From contig NZ_PIPW01000001.1 of assembly GCF_003987215.1 (NCBI RefSeq), positions 62,001 to 126,000 on the forward strand: a stretch of 64,000 nt of DNA, in the 5' to 3' direction. The stretch comes from Pseudidiomarina halophila (lineage in GTDB: Bacteria; Pseudomonadota; Gammaproteobacteria; Enterobacterales; Alteromonadaceae). Of the stretch, positions 9,533-18,085 are shown in pieces (within the stretch, counting starts at the first letter, position 1; each line of letters opens with the position of its first letter). The position numbers and the translations under genes were made by a program. The notes under the pieces are model-generated. The model searched no databases. It saw nothing but the letters and a program-made list of their open reading frames with translations, and was not told the DNA's origin.

Positions 9533-10125
9533 TGAAACGGACTTTTGACATTCTTGTTTCGGGGTCTGCCTTGCTTCTGCTTCTTCCTGTTCTGTTTGTC
9601 GTTTCTTTACTGGTTTATATTTACCATGGTCGCCCGATCCTGTTTGGACAAATACGTCCTGGTAAAGATGGATACCCGTTTCGCATGCTCAAATTCCGCA
9701 CGATGCGAGATGCTAACGATGATAAAGGGGAGCCGCTATCCGACTCAGAACGGTTGACTAAGTTTGGCATATTCTTGCGAGCAACTAGTTTGGATGAGTT
9801 ACCGGGACTTTGGAATGTATTGAAAGGGGACATGAGCTTAGTCGGGCCACGTCCATTGTTGATGGAGTACCTCGAACTGTACACACCAGAACAAGCACGC
9901 CGCCATGAGGTTCGACCTGGTATTACAGGTTGGGCCCAGGTAAACGGGCGCAACGCGATCAGCTGGGAAGAAAAGTTTAAACTAGATGTCTGGTATGTAG
10001 AGAATCAATCGCTGTGGCTGGATATTAAAATTTTATTCATGACGGTGAAAAAAGTTTTCGCTCGAGAGGGTATCTCAGCCGATGGCCATGTAACCACTGA
10101 AAAATTCAAAGGCTCGAAAAAATGA
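9532..10125 (+). CDS. pglC: Initiating phosphoglycosyl transferase, PglC-type
   Basis: 198 residues from ATG 9532 (GGAG upstream, TAATG overlap with the glycosyltransferase). This is the compact monotopic form: one N-terminal re-entrant hydrophobic segment (ILVSGSALLLLLPVLFVVSL) and then the catalytic domain with PFRMLKFRTM, the Asp-Glu pair in ATSLDELPGLWNVLKGDMS, SLVGPRPLL and GITGWAQVNGRNAISWEEK. It transfers a sugar-1-phosphate, probably diNAc-bacillosamine-1-P because pglD and pglE homologues follow, from UDP-sugar to undecaprenyl phosphate at the inner membrane. That starts each repeat unit. A PglF-type 4,6-dehydratase is needed for this pathway and is not in the window. ATGA overlap with pglD. 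Confidence 0.88.
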   Translation: MKRTFDILVSGSALLLLLPVLFVVSLLVYIYHGRPILFGQIRPGKDGYPFRMLKFRTMRDANDDKGEPLSDSERLTKFGIFLRATSLDELPGLWNVLKGDMSLVGPRPLLMEYLELYTPEQARRHEVRPGITGWAQVNGRNAISWEEKFKLDVWYVENQSLWLDIKILFMTVKKVFAREGISADGHVTTEKFKGSKK

Positions 10126-10742
10126 TTAAGCGGCTAGCACTCATTGGGGCAAGCGGACACGGGAAAGTTATAGCTGATATAGCACGTGCTAATGGCGTTA
10201 AGTCTATAGTCTTTTACGATGATCGTTGGCAGAAAATTGAAGAGCTCGCCGGTTATCGAGTTGTGGGAGATGTTGCTAAAGCAATGGAAGATGCTGCGAC
10301 AAAATATGACGCAGCGGTGGTGTCTATTGGCAACTCAAGTATTCGTGAAGCGATCCAACAGCAACTTCCTTGCGTCGCGTCTGCTCTAGTTCATCCATCA
10401 GCTTCTGTTAGCCCTTCTGTAAAGTTAGGTCTGGGCTCAGTGGTGATGCCGAACGCAGTCATTAATGCCGACTCTGTTATTGGTGATGGTGTGATTATCA
10501 ATAGTGGTGCTGTCATTGAACACGATTGCATTATTGGTGACTTCTCTCATATTTGCCCAAATGCTGCTCTTGGTGGCGGTGTATTCGTGGGCCAAAAATC
10601 TTGGATTGGTATTGGCAGCGCTATTATTCAGCTCACTAAGGTTGGGAGCAATGTAACTGTTGGCGCAGGTTCAGTGGTTATTCGTGATGTTCATGACAAC
10701 CAAACAGTGGTCGGTAACCCCGCCAATTTGATCAAACGTTAG
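10122..10742 (+). CDS. pglD: PglD-like sugar N-acetyltransferase (left-handed beta-helix)
   Basis: 206 residues. The N-terminal domain begins LALIGASGHGKVIADIA, the glycine-rich UDP-sugar-binding motif of the PglD/NeuD family. From about residue 95 the protein has hexapeptide repeats (SASVSPSVKLGLGSVV, INSGAVIEHDCIIGDFSHI, VGSNVTVGAGSVVIRDV); the His in EHDC matches the catalytic base of PglD. It would acetylate the C4 amino group of a UDP-4-amino-4,6-dideoxy sugar with acetyl-CoA. Its position between the phosphoglycosyl transferase and the aminotransferase gene is the usual pglCDE order. Starts with an ATGA overlap. Confidence 0.86.
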   Translation: MIKRLALIGASGHGKVIADIARANGVKSIVFYDDRWQKIEELAGYRVVGDVAKAMEDAATKYDAAVVSIGNSSIREAIQQQLPCVASALVHPSASVSPSVKLGLGSVVMPNAVINADSVIGDGVIINSGAVIEHDCIIGDFSHICPNAALGGGVFVGQKSWIGIGSAIIQLTKVGSNVTVGAGSVVIRDVHDNQTVVGNPANLIKR

Positions 10743-10756
10743 GACCTTATTTGTTT

Positions 10757-11932
10757 ATGCTAAATACCTCATTCTCCCCTTGGCCATTATTCACCGAAGA
10801 AGAAGCCAAGGCGGTACACGACGTCGTTTTATCGAATCGTGTGAATTATTGGACCGGCACCGAATGCCGAGAATTTGAAAAAGAGTTTGCGACTTATACC
10901 GACTCTAACTATGCGGTCGCTTTGGCCAATGGCACGCTCGCTCTCGATGTTGCTCTGCGCGCACTCGGCATAGGTGAGGGCGATGAAGTCATTGTCACTC
11001 CACGTACCTTTATCGCATCGATTTCGACAGTGGTTAATGCTGGGGCAACACCAGTTTTTGCAGATGTTGATCGCGAAACACAAAACATCGAAGCACATAC
11101 CATTGAGCCTGTAATCACACATAAGACCAAAGCTATCATCGTCGTGCATCTGGCTGGACGCCCAGCCGAGATGGACGCCATCATGGCGCTTGCTGAAAAG
11201 CATAACCTTTATGTGATTGAAGATTGTGCACAAGCGCACGGTGCCCGTTATAAAGGCAAGTCGGTCGGTAGCATCGGACACATCGGTGCCTGGTCGTTTT
11301 GCCAAGATAAGATCATGACCACCGGTGGTGAGGGCGGAATGGTCACCACCAATGACGAATCTTTGTGGCGTAAAATGTGGTCATTTAAAGATCACGGTAA
11401 AAGTTACGAAGCCGTGTACGAACGCGAACATCCACCAGGTTTTCGCTGGTTGCATGAAAGCTTCGGCACCAACTGGCGCATGATGGAAGTGCAGGCCGCG
11501 ATCGGCCGCATTCAACTGCGCCGCATGAGTGACTGGACGGCTGCGCGTCAGCGCAATACAGCAGCGATCACCAATGCGTGCTCTGGGTTTTCAGTAGTAC
11601 GTACACCAGCTGTACCCTCGCACATGGAGCATGCGTGCTATAAGCATTATTGTTTTATTGAGCCTGCTCATTTGGCGGACGGTTGGACACGCGATCGCAT
11701 CGTATCTGAAATCGTTGGCCGTGGTGTGCCTTGCTTCCAGGGCTCCTGCTCTGAAGTGTATTTAGAGAAAGCGTTCGATAACACTGGTTGGCGTCCGTCT
11801 GAGCCACTACCCGTTGCACGGGAGCTTGGTGAGACGTCGTTGATGTTTTTGGTGCATCCAACATTAACTGACGATGAGATTGATAAAACGAGTTCTGTAA
11901 TTCGTGAAGTTTTGAGCCTAGCTCAGAGATAA
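10757..11932 (+). CDS. pglE: DegT/DnrJ/EryC1 PLP aminotransferase, PglE-like
   Basis: About 391 residues from ATG 10757; AGGA at 10741-10744 is slightly far, and an in-frame TTG at 10751 is better spaced, so the start is uncertain by two residues. The fold is class V-like sugar aminotransferase: ALANGTLALDVALRALG near residue 60, VHLAGRPAEMDAI, VIEDCAQAHGARYKGKSVG and WSFCQDKIMTTGGEGGM, where the Lys should form the PLP Schiff base. It would aminate a UDP-4-keto-6-deoxy-GlcNAc to give the PglD substrate. The family also contains other sugar aminotransferases, but context supports the bacillosamine route. Confidence 0.86.
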   Translation: MLNTSFSPWPLFTEEEAKAVHDVVLSNRVNYWTGTECREFEKEFATYTDSNYAVALANGTLALDVALRALGIGEGDEVIVTPRTFIASISTVVNAGATPVFADVDRETQNIEAHTIEPVITHKTKAIIVVHLAGRPAEMDAIMALAEKHNLYVIEDCAQAHGARYKGKSVGSIGHIGAWSFCQDKIMTTGGEGGMVTTNDESLWRKMWSFKDHGKSYEAVYEREHPPGFRWLHESFGTNWRMMEVQAAIGRIQLRRMSDWTAARQRNTAAITNACSGFSVVRTPAVPSHMEHACYKHYCFIEPAHLADGWTRDRIVSEIVGRGVPCFQGSCSEVYLEKAFDNTGWRPSEPLPVARELGETSLMFLVHPTLTDDEIDKTSSVIREVLSLAQR

Positions 11933-11946
11933 AATTAGGAAGCAGT

Positions 11947-13167
11947 ATGACAAAGGATATTTGTATCATTGGCCTGGGTTACATAGGCCTACCCACCGCC
12001 GCTTTGTTGGCGAATCAGGGATTTAAAGTCTTCGGTGTCGACGTAACTGAAGATGTCGTCAATACCGTGAACAATGGTGACATTCACATCGTAGAGCCAG
12101 AACTCGATGCCTATGTTGCCAAAGCCGTAAAAGAGAAGAATCTTGTTGCCGGCTTAGAACCAAAACCAGCTGATGTGTTTATCATTGCGGTTCCCACGCC
12201 ATTCCATGACGGTCATGTGCCGAATATAGATTACGTCGAAGCCGCAACTCGGGCCATAGCACCGGTTGTAAAGGCTGGGAACATGGTGATCCTGGAATCG
12301 ACCTCACCCGTGGGTACGACAGAACGTGTCGCCGATGTATTGGCAGAAGAGGGCGTAGATACCTCTTCTTTGTTTATTGCCCATTGCCCGGAGCGCGTAC
12401 TGCCTGGTCATATCATGCGTGAGCTTACCGAGAATGATCGTATTGTCGGCGGTATCACTCGTGAAGCTGGCGAGGTCGTCGCAGATTTTTATCGCTCATT
12501 TGTTACAGGCGACGTGCTGGTTACCGATGCCCGCACCGCAGAAATGGCGAAACTCACCGAGAACAGCTTCCGTGATGTGAATATCGCTTTTGCTAACGAG
12601 CTATCGATTCTCTGCGACAAATTTAAGATTGACGTATGGGAGCTGATTCGCCTTGCCAATCGTCATCCGCGCGTGAATATTCTGCAACCAGGCACTGGTG
12701 TTGGCGGCCATTGCATCGCCGTTGACCCTTGGTTCATCGTGCATGAAGGCGGCAAAGACGCACGCCTCATCCGTGCTGCCCGCGAGATCAATGATTATAA
12801 GACGGCATGGGTAGTTGAGCGGATCCTCGATACGGTAAAAGCATTTCGTGATGAACATGGCAGAGCGCCGTCGGTGGCCTGTATGGGACTTGCGTTTAAG
12901 CCAAACATTGATGATATGCGTGAGTCACCTGCACTGTCGGTTTTCCAGTCGCTGGTGCTTGAAGATGTCGACGCGTTAGCGGTCGAACCTAATCTGAAGC
13001 GTCATAAAAGTATCGTACTCAACGATTATCATGATGTCGCTGACACCGCTGATATTGTCGTGTATCTGGTATCACATAATGAATTTAAAGGCTTAAAAGT
13101 GCGTGGCAAAGTACTCGATTTTTGCGGCGTGACTGTCGCTGCTGCTGCGGTTCCTGCTGCGAAATAA
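11947..13167 (+). CDS. wecC: UDP-N-acetyl-D-mannosamine dehydrogenase
   Basis: 406 residues with RBS AGGAAG just upstream. The Rossmann start is IIGLGYIGLPTAALLANQG; the central domain ends in the catalytic-cysteine motif GTGVGGHCIAVDPWF near residue 255; the C-terminal UDP-binding domain starts GLAFKPNIDDMRESPAL. The GVGGHC-IAVDP form distinguishes WecC/WbpA-type UDP-ManNAc/GlcNAc dehydrogenases from UDP-glucose dehydrogenases (GGYCLPKD). It oxidises UDP-ManNAc to UDP-ManNAcA with two NAD+. The downstream wecB homologue makes its substrate, so the two provide the acidic sugar of the glycan. Base composition here is visibly more G+C rich than at the left end of the cluster. Confidence 0.92.
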   Translation: MTKDICIIGLGYIGLPTAALLANQGFKVFGVDVTEDVVNTVNNGDIHIVEPELDAYVAKAVKEKNLVAGLEPKPADVFIIAVPTPFHDGHVPNIDYVEAATRAIAPVVKAGNMVILESTSPVGTTERVADVLAEEGVDTSSLFIAHCPERVLPGHIMRELTENDRIVGGITREAGEVVADFYRSFVTGDVLVTDARTAEMAKLTENSFRDVNIAFANELSILCDKFKIDVWELIRLANRHPRVNILQPGTGVGGHCIAVDPWFIVHEGGKDARLIRAAREINDYKTAWVVERILDTVKAFRDEHGRAPSVACMGLAFKPNIDDMRESPALSVFQSLVLEDVDALAVEPNLKRHKSIVLNDYHDVADTADIVVYLVSHNEFKGLKVRGKVLDFCGVTVAAAAVPAAK

Positions 13168-13179
13168 AAAGGTAGTTTG

Positions 13180-14334
13180 ATGAAAGTATTACTCGCCTTT
13201 GGCACACGTCCCGAAGCTATTAAAATGGCGCCCCTGGTAAAAGCCTTGCAAGCTGATCCCTTCTTCGATGTTTGCGTGGCTGTGACCGCGCAACATCGGG
13301 AGATGCTCGATCAGGTGCTGGCATTATTTGAAATTACTCCGGATTACGATCTGGATATCATGAAAGCGGGCCAAGACTTGTACGATGTAACCTCATCGGT
13401 GCTGTTGGGGATGCGCGATGTGTTTGCTGCAGCGAAGCCAGACTTAGTATTGGTACATGGTGATACCGCAACCACCTTTGCTGCATCGCTAGCGGCATTT
13501 TATGCGCGGATCCCGGTGGGGCATGTCGAAGCCGGCTTGCGTACCCACGACCTCTACTCGCCATGGCCGGAAGAGGCGAACCGTCAACTGACCGGACGTC
13601 TTGCGCGTTGGCACTTTGCACCTACCGAGCGCAATCGCCGAGACTTGCTGGCAGAGCAGGTTGCTGATGACGCTATTCTGGTGACCGGTAATACGGTGAT
13701 CGATGCGCTGCAATGGGTGACGCAAAAGATTTCGGCGTCGGATACCTTGCGCGAAGCTATTTTGTCTCAGCTTTCTGAAGCGGGATTGACCGTTGATCTG
13801 CAGGACTCGCGTTATGTGCTTATTACTGGCCATCGCCGCGAAAACTTTGGCCAGGGCTTTGAGAATATTTGTTCGGCCCTGCGTTTGTTAGCCGTTGAGC
13901 ATCCTGATGTACATTTCGTCTATCCGGTTCATTTGAACCCTAATGTGCAAAAGCCGGTGCGCTCGCTGTTGGACGGCCTGGATAACGTTCACCTTATTAA
14001 ACCGCTGGGCTACGAGCCGTTTGTATGGCTCATGCAAAATTGCCATCTCGTTCTAACGGATAGCGGCGGCGTGCAGGAAGAAGCCCCAGGCCTCGGCAAG
14101 CCCGTCCTTGTTATGCGCGACACCACCGAGCGTCCCGAAGCCGTCGACGCCGGCACAGTGCGTTTAGTTGGCACCTCGGTTGATGCGATAGTGTCATCGG
14201 TAACATCACTGCTGATCGATGCAGACGAGTACGCCTCCATGTCGCGCGCCCACAACCCTTACGGCGACGGCCACGCCTGCGCCCGCATCCGCTCGTTTCT
14301 CGCTGATGCCCACTCGGCTGGCTCCGGTGCTTGA
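13180..14334 (+). CDS. wecB: UDP-N-acetylglucosamine 2-epimerase (non-hydrolysing)
   Basis: 384 residues from ATG 13180 (AAGG upstream; a TTG at 13177 is a weaker alternative). It begins [18 protein letters not shown] and carries [30 protein letters not shown] and [20 protein letters not shown], followed by [17 protein letters not shown], all signature stretches of WecB. It interconverts UDP-GlcNAc and UDP-ManNAc, feeding the dehydrogenase encoded 12 bases upstream. It is the last intact biosynthetic gene of the cluster; a REP-like palindrome and a strong hairpin terminator follow. Confidence 0.94.
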   Translation: MKVLLAFGTRPEAIKMAPLVKALQADPFFDVCVAVTAQHREMLDQVLALFEITPDYDLDIMKAGQDLYDVTSSVLLGMRDVFAAAKPDLVLVHGDTATTFAASLAAFYARIPVGHVEAGLRTHDLYSPWPEEANRQLTGRLARWHFAPTERNRRDLLAEQVADDAILVTGNTVIDALQWVTQKISASDTLREAILSQLSEAGLTVDLQDSRYVLITGHRRENFGQGFENICSALRLLAVEHPDVHFVYPVHLNPNVQKPVRSLLDGLDNVHLIKPLGYEPFVWLMQNCHLVLTDSGGVQEEAPGLGKPVLVMRDTTERPEAVDAGTVRLVGTSVDAIVSSVTSLLIDADEYASMSRAHNPYGDGHACARIRSFLADAHSAGSGA

Positions 14335-14380
14335 TGCGGCTGGTTCTGATGCTTGATATGCCTGCAGGTTTGGGTGTGCG

Positions 14381-14409
14381 GTAGCCCGCAGTTCTACTGC
14401 GGGGGAAGC
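14381..14409 (+). repeat. REP-like palindromic repeat, copy 1
   Basis: GTAGCCCGCAGTTCTACTGC followed by GGGGGAAGC. CCCGCAG and CTGCGGG form the arms of a short hairpin around TTCTA. The same element recurs at 15791-15819, 18023-18050 (degenerate), 32270-32294 (variant) and in reverse orientation at 33244-33272, always between genes. Confidence 0.75.
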
Positions 14410-14437
14410 TCGTAGTTTTGCCCGATGCTCGCTTATG

Positions 14438-14473
14438 AAAAGCGGTATCTGCTGATGCAGGTACCGCTTTTTT
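14438..14473 (+). terminator. Rho-independent terminator after wecB
   Basis: A 15-bp stem (AAAAGCGGTATCTGC pairing with GCAGGTACCGCTTTT, one G-T pair) with loop TGAT, running into a T tract. A related but weaker copy lies at 15854-15881 after the ugd remnant. Confidence 0.85.
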
Positions 14474-14593
14474 GATTCTAAACTGAGGTGAGAAATCAGT
14501 CAGAGACTTTGAAAGCGCAAAGTTTTGCTCTCATTTATAAATAAGGCTACGGTAGATAATACAGCTCACTTATAAACGAAGGCGGATTAGCCG

Positions 14594-15247
14594 ATGCTTA
14601 AAGTAATGAACCATATTGTTACCGTACTGCTTTTAGCGCTTCTAGTGATCATTTTTAGTTTTATCTTTGGTAAGGAATATTTCGTTGCGTTTGCAGCGCT
14701 TGCGGCGTTCCTCTTCCTCATTATCGTACACGTAATAAGTGATAAGTTTTACCATCTTCGAAGGTACAAGTTGGAAGCTGGCGCACCATTATTCTTTGCT
14801 TTTTTATTATTATCTGGTTTCTGGCTCAGGGTTCCGATTACGGATATTAACCTGTTAGCAGGGTTGCTTTTAATATCAATATGTCTAATTCAAATGAAGG
14901 CGATTTTCATCGCTGATATTGAGTATGATAATCATGATGTCTTATCTCAAATAGACGGATGGAGTGCCATCATTCGAGAGGATAGTGACTCGGGTAAAGT
15001 TCAGTACAGGAATGTAAGTGATGGTATTTCATTTGATGAATTAAAAGAACTTATTGGCTTAAAACGCGCGACAATGGGTGAAGTGTTGCTTGTGACAAAG
15101 GACGCATCCAAAATCGAAGTTCGGATTAATAAGAATCTCAGAATCGTATCAATGAATTTTAACGGTTCTACGGAAAGTCTAATTAAATTACGAGACGAAA
15201 TACCAAACATTTATTCTGCGTCGACGTTGGGACATCCACAAAAATAA
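14594..15247 (+). CDS. Unknown membrane protein with C-terminal soluble domain
   Basis: 217 residues, not recognised. Three to four hydrophobic segments fill the first 110 residues (VTVLLLALLVIIFSFIFG, FVAFAALAAFLFLIIVHV, FFAFLLLSGFWL, LLAGLLLISICLIQM). The remaining half is a soluble domain with alternating strands and helices (SFDELKELIGLKRATMGEVL, KIEVRINKNLRIVSMNFNG). The start follows GGCGGA. It stands alone between the wecB terminator and an IS-like/ugd scar, and it is A+T richer than wecB, so it is probably an inserted accessory gene. Confidence 0.6.
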   Translation: MLKVMNHIVTVLLLALLVIIFSFIFGKEYFVAFAALAAFLFLIIVHVISDKFYHLRRYKLEAGAPLFFAFLLLSGFWLRVPITDINLLAGLLLISICLIQMKAIFIADIEYDNHDVLSQIDGWSAIIREDSDSGKVQYRNVSDGISFDELKELIGLKRATMGEVLLVTKDASKIEVRINKNLRIVSMNFNGSTESLIKLRDEIPNIYSASTLGHPQK

Positions 15248-15264
15248 ATGTCAACGGTAATCTA

Positions 15265-15303
15265 ATTTTTGACCCACTTAGCGGCAAAGTAAAATTGACC
15301 CGC
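15265..15303. other. Possible insertion-sequence end remnant
   Basis: The stretch contains two spaced copies of a TTGACCC motif (TTTTTGACCCACTTAGCGG and AAAATTGACCCGCCC). Repeated (A/T)TTGACCC units are typical of the ends of some IS21-like elements. No transposase is present. It lies just upstream of the point where the ugd reading frame breaks off. Tentative. Confidence 0.3.
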
Positions 15304-15352
15304 CCTTAGCTGTTTACTCGTGATCTTTGTTATTCATTACTGGTGATTCAGT

Positions 15353-15787
15353 CCCTCGTTTGGCTATGGTGGCTATTGCTTACCCAAAGATACCAAGCAG
15401 TTACTTGCCAACTACGACGATGTGCCACAAACGATGATCAGTGCCATCGTCGATGCCAATCGCACGCGCAAAGACTTTATTGCCGACAGCATCATCAAGC
15501 GCGCACCCCGCGTCGTTGGCGTTTATCGCCTGGTGATGAAGCAGGGCTCAGATAACTTCCGCTCGTCAGCGGTGCAAGGCATCATGAAGCGCATCAAAGC
15601 CAAGGGCATCGAGGTCATCGTCTACGAACCTGCATTGCCGGACGCTGAGTTCTTTAACTCGCGCGTCGTTCGCGACCTCGACGCGTTTAAAGCCGAAGCC
15701 GACGTCATCATCTCGAATCGTATCGCCACCGAAATCGGCGACGTCGCTGCCAAAGTCTACACCCGCGATTTGTTTGGTAGTGACTAA
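15353..15787 (+). pseudogene. ugd: 3' remnant of UDP-glucose 6-dehydrogenase gene
   Basis: The frame from 15353 reads [18 protein letters not shown], the catalytic-cysteine motif of UDP-glucose dehydrogenase, and continues about 144 residues through [19 protein letters not shown] and [18 protein letters not shown] to the typical C-terminus [10 protein letters not shown]. The complete enzyme is close to 390 residues, so the N-terminal NAD-binding domain and most of the central helix are missing. An in-frame TGA lies six bases before the homology. It is a non-functional leftover of a ugd gene, a common last gene of capsule clusters in this group, deleted or displaced during rearrangement at the cluster end. 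Confidence 0.87.
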
Positions 15788-15790
15788 CCC

Positions 15791-15819
15791 GTAGCCCGCA
15801 GTTCTACTGCGGGGGAAGC
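15791..15819 (+). repeat. REP-like palindromic repeat, copy 2
   Basis: The 29 bases are identical to the copy at 14381-14409. Both copies are followed by a related hairpin (AAGCGGTAYCTGC), so the whole REP-terminator module is duplicated on either side of the unknown membrane protein and the ugd remnant. Confidence 0.75.
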
Positions 15820-15853
15820 CTGCCTGCATCGCGTATGCCTGGTCAAAATGAAG

Positions 15854-15881
15854 CGGTACCTGCTTGTGTGGGTGCCGTTTT
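15854..15881 (+). terminator. Terminator-like hairpin after the ugd remnant
   Basis: CGGTACC pairs with GGTGCCG (one G-T pair) over a 10-base loop and is followed by five T. Its sequence resembles the wecB terminator, consistent with segment duplication. Confidence 0.6.
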
Positions 15882-15943
15882 TGGGTTTTTGAACCGGGAA
15901 ACGGTTCAAATGACTAGCTTGGTTGTTGTTTTGGAGGCGGACG

Positions 15944-16477
15944 TCAGTTCCGTAACGCTTCACAATAGCGCGCAAATTTTTCGAAATCCTTCCTGCTGTA
16001 TGCACCATCGGCGAGCGTGAGTGGCTCACGCTCTAAATGTCGCTTATGTTGGACGAAGGGTTCGAGTCTATTCCAGGCGTCAGCAAACATTGGTCCCCAC
16101 ATGTTCGAGAAGTGCTCTTTGCTTATGAGATCCGCCTCCGCCATATAAGATAAACGTTGCATAGTCACGCTTACTCGCTGAGCCGCAGCACGTAATTCAC
16201 CAGACCATTTAACCTTGTGCGTTGACTTGCCTAATTGCCCACTTGCATATTCGCCAGCGTCTTTAAGCACGTGTATATCTGGTTTTATTTTGGACATCTC
16301 TTCCATGGCCCAAATGAGCAATGTGCTGTCTCGGTTTTTGACCTCTTCTTTAATCGTTCTGTATGCAAATATGATCGAAATTAACAGGAACAAGTTAATG
16401 AAAAGCATCAAAACAGATGCTATCGCCGATACACCATCCCAGTCTAAAGGGTTTAAAACAACTTCCAGTGATTGCAT
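15944..16477 (-). CDS. Unknown protein with one N-terminal membrane helix
   Basis: 177 residues. A single hydrophobic segment (VSAIASVLMLFINLFLLISIIF) near the N-terminus is followed by a charged, mostly helical domain (RTIKEEVKNRDSTLLIWAMEEM, then RVSVTMQRLSYMAEADLISKEHF). The layout resembles DUF4760-type proteins but I cannot confirm membership. Its start overlaps the stop of the ClpP-like gene by one base (TAATG) and has GGAGG upstream, so the two are translationally coupled and likely work together at the membrane. Confidence 0.6.
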   Translation of the reverse strand: MQSLEVVLNPLDWDGVSAIASVLMLFINLFLLISIIFAYRTIKEEVKNRDSTLLIWAMEEMSKIKPDIHVLKDAGEYASGQLGKSTHKVKWSGELRAAAQRVSVTMQRLSYMAEADLISKEHFSNMWGPMFADAWNRLEPFVQHKRHLEREPLTLADGAYSRKDFEKFARYCEALRN

Positions 16478-18000
16478 TACTCATCCTCCGTCAATAAATA
16501 CCGTGTGAGATTAGCCGCTCTCTTTACCGGCAATGTTTCATAAATGCGCTCATAAAAGTCAGTCACCGCTTGGCAGTGGGCTCTGTACCCTTCAAGCGTC
16601 GGCTCAATAGAGATGAGCGCGTCAGCATGGGCACCCATATCTGCCAGTATGAGATCCAAGTCTGACTGTCCAAGGTCAGCGTTAACTGAAACATCGTCAC
16701 TTTGAAATGCTTGCTCAAAAATCTCGGTCACTTCTGCAACGAGCTCGTCTTCATCCTGATATCGGATGACGCTGTCGTAATTGGGGAATCCATAATCCGT
16801 TGGATACAGTGACTTAATGCATAGTTCTGGATCAGATCTGTTCATAGCGGCATACATGCGTACTTCGCGCAGCAGGGTTTTCATAAGAAGTAAATCATCA
16901 ATACGTAGCATCGCCTCGACGCGTAATTGCGATACATAGTGCCGCGTCGTTACTTCGACGTTACTAAAATAGTTTTCATCTTGCGGGATCTCATCAAGCA
17001 GCCGAACTAATTCGTCGTACTCAGTTGGCGCTTTGTTTTTGATAATACTCAGGTAGTCAGGTGTCTTGGCATTGGCGGCAATCATTGCGTTGCGTTTTGC
17101 TACAGACTCCTGCGAAATAACTTCGTGCACAACGTTGGTACTGAGTAAGAGGTCTGAATCCGGGTACCACATATTATCCGCATCGGCTTGGAACATCACC
17201 CGCCTGAAGCTTGTTAAGAGACCTTTTTGCGCGAAGTAATCACTTACTTTTCGGTTTAGCCGCGCAATATTTTGGTATTCGGACGAGCTCGGCACATACA
17301 TTCTGAACTGGTGAAAGCCGAGCGTGGCGTCAACATTCAGTAGCCGTTTGGCACCGCTCATATAAATGATGGTGCAGGCTGAGGCACAGTGCTCGTGCAC
17401 ATAGGTAGAGATTGGCCGGTGGGTGGCTTGGTAGGTTTCAAGTGCATCGACAATTCTGAATGCTTCGTCTAAATCGCCTCCGACACTGTTCAGTAGCACG
17501 GTTTTAAGATTTGGATGCTGCTCGAGGGTGCGAATCACTTCATCTGAGATCGTCACACCAATCTCACCGTCAATGGTCATGATTTCTTTGTTATCGGAAA
17601 CTTTGACGACGAAGGCCTGTTCGCGTGCGCTCTCGTTGCGTAAATTCAATTCCTCCATTGTGAGGATGGTATTACTGACGAGCGAAAGAGTGCCCAGAGC
17701 CATCAGCACTTTTACCAGTCCCGCAAGAAACCCGCTGCCACCGTTTGCCCGATAACGCGTCGCGCTGCTCCAAGTGCCGACAATCTGCCAAACACCCACC
17801 GATAACCCCACGACGATAGAGCCGGTGAGTATGTTCTGTGAGGTTTGCCAGTGCATACCATCGAAGCTCCCGCCCAACCAAAACACGTTGACCAAGAACA
17901 CACTAACAACGTTCAGCAGCACCACGTTTACCCAAAACGACACCGCCAGCGGCAGCTCACCGCGCCAATGCCGTAACAAATAGTTCCCTTTCTTCTCCAT
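16477..18000 (-). CDS. Membrane protein with ClpP/crotonase-fold serine protease-like domain
   Basis: 507 residues. Three to four membrane segments occupy residues 15-130 (VSFWVNVVLLNVVSVFLVNVF; NILTGSIVVGLSVGVWQIVG; GLVKVLMALGTLSLVSNTIL). Residues about 145-300 resemble a ClpP-type protease: LLNSVGGDLDEAFRIVDAL (oxyanion-loop GG), HCASACTIIYMSGAKR (candidate nucleophile Ser in S-A-C-T) and ATLGFHQFRM (candidate His). The C-terminal 200 residues are helical and unrecognised. Soluble ClpP is about 200 residues, so this is a large membrane-tethered relative. It is coupled to the 177-residue partner downstream. RBS AAGGAT. Possible roles are membrane-protein quality control or a defence effector; neither is shown. 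Confidence 0.65.
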   Translation of the reverse strand: MEKKGNYLLRHWRGELPLAVSFWVNVVLLNVVSVFLVNVFWLGGSFDGMHWQTSQNILTGSIVVGLSVGVWQIVGTWSSATRYRANGGSGFLAGLVKVLMALGTLSLVSNTILTMEELNLRNESAREQAFVVKVSDNKEIMTIDGEIGVTISDEVIRTLEQHPNLKTVLLNSVGGDLDEAFRIVDALETYQATHRPISTYVHEHCASACTIIYMSGAKRLLNVDATLGFHQFRMYVPSSSEYQNIARLNRKVSDYFAQKGLLTSFRRVMFQADADNMWYPDSDLLLSTNVVHEVISQESVAKRNAMIAANAKTPDYLSIIKNKAPTEYDELVRLLDEIPQDENYFSNVEVTTRHYVSQLRVEAMLRIDDLLLMKTLLREVRMYAAMNRSDPELCIKSLYPTDYGFPNYDSVIRYQDEDELVAEVTEIFEQAFQSDDVSVNADLGQSDLDLILADMGAHADALISIEPTLEGYRAHCQAVTDFYERIYETLPVKRAANLTRYLLTEDE

Positions 18001-18022
18001 ATCCTTTCGCTCTTGTTAGTAT

Positions 18023-18050
18023 GTAGCCCGGAATTCTACTGGGGGGGAGG
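18023..18050 (+). repeat. Degenerate REP-like repeat, copy 3
   Basis: GTAGCCCGGAATTCTACTGG plus GGGGGAGG. It shares the framework of the copies at 14381 and 15791 but has lost perfect arm pairing. It separates the ClpP-like gene from the ankyrin gene on the minus strand. Confidence 0.55.
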
Positions 18051-18085
18051 TGGCGTTTGTATCCCGCTACAATTTTTACCTACAA

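Noticed and set aside
11947-13167. Calling this gene ugd (UDP-glucose dehydrogenase)
   Set aside because: The catalytic motif is GVGGHCIAVDP, which is the WecC/WbpA type; the true ugd motif is in the broken gene at 15353.
16040-16070. GGTTCGAGTC resembling a tRNA T-loop
   Set aside because: It lies within a coding sequence and no acceptor or anticodon stems flank it.
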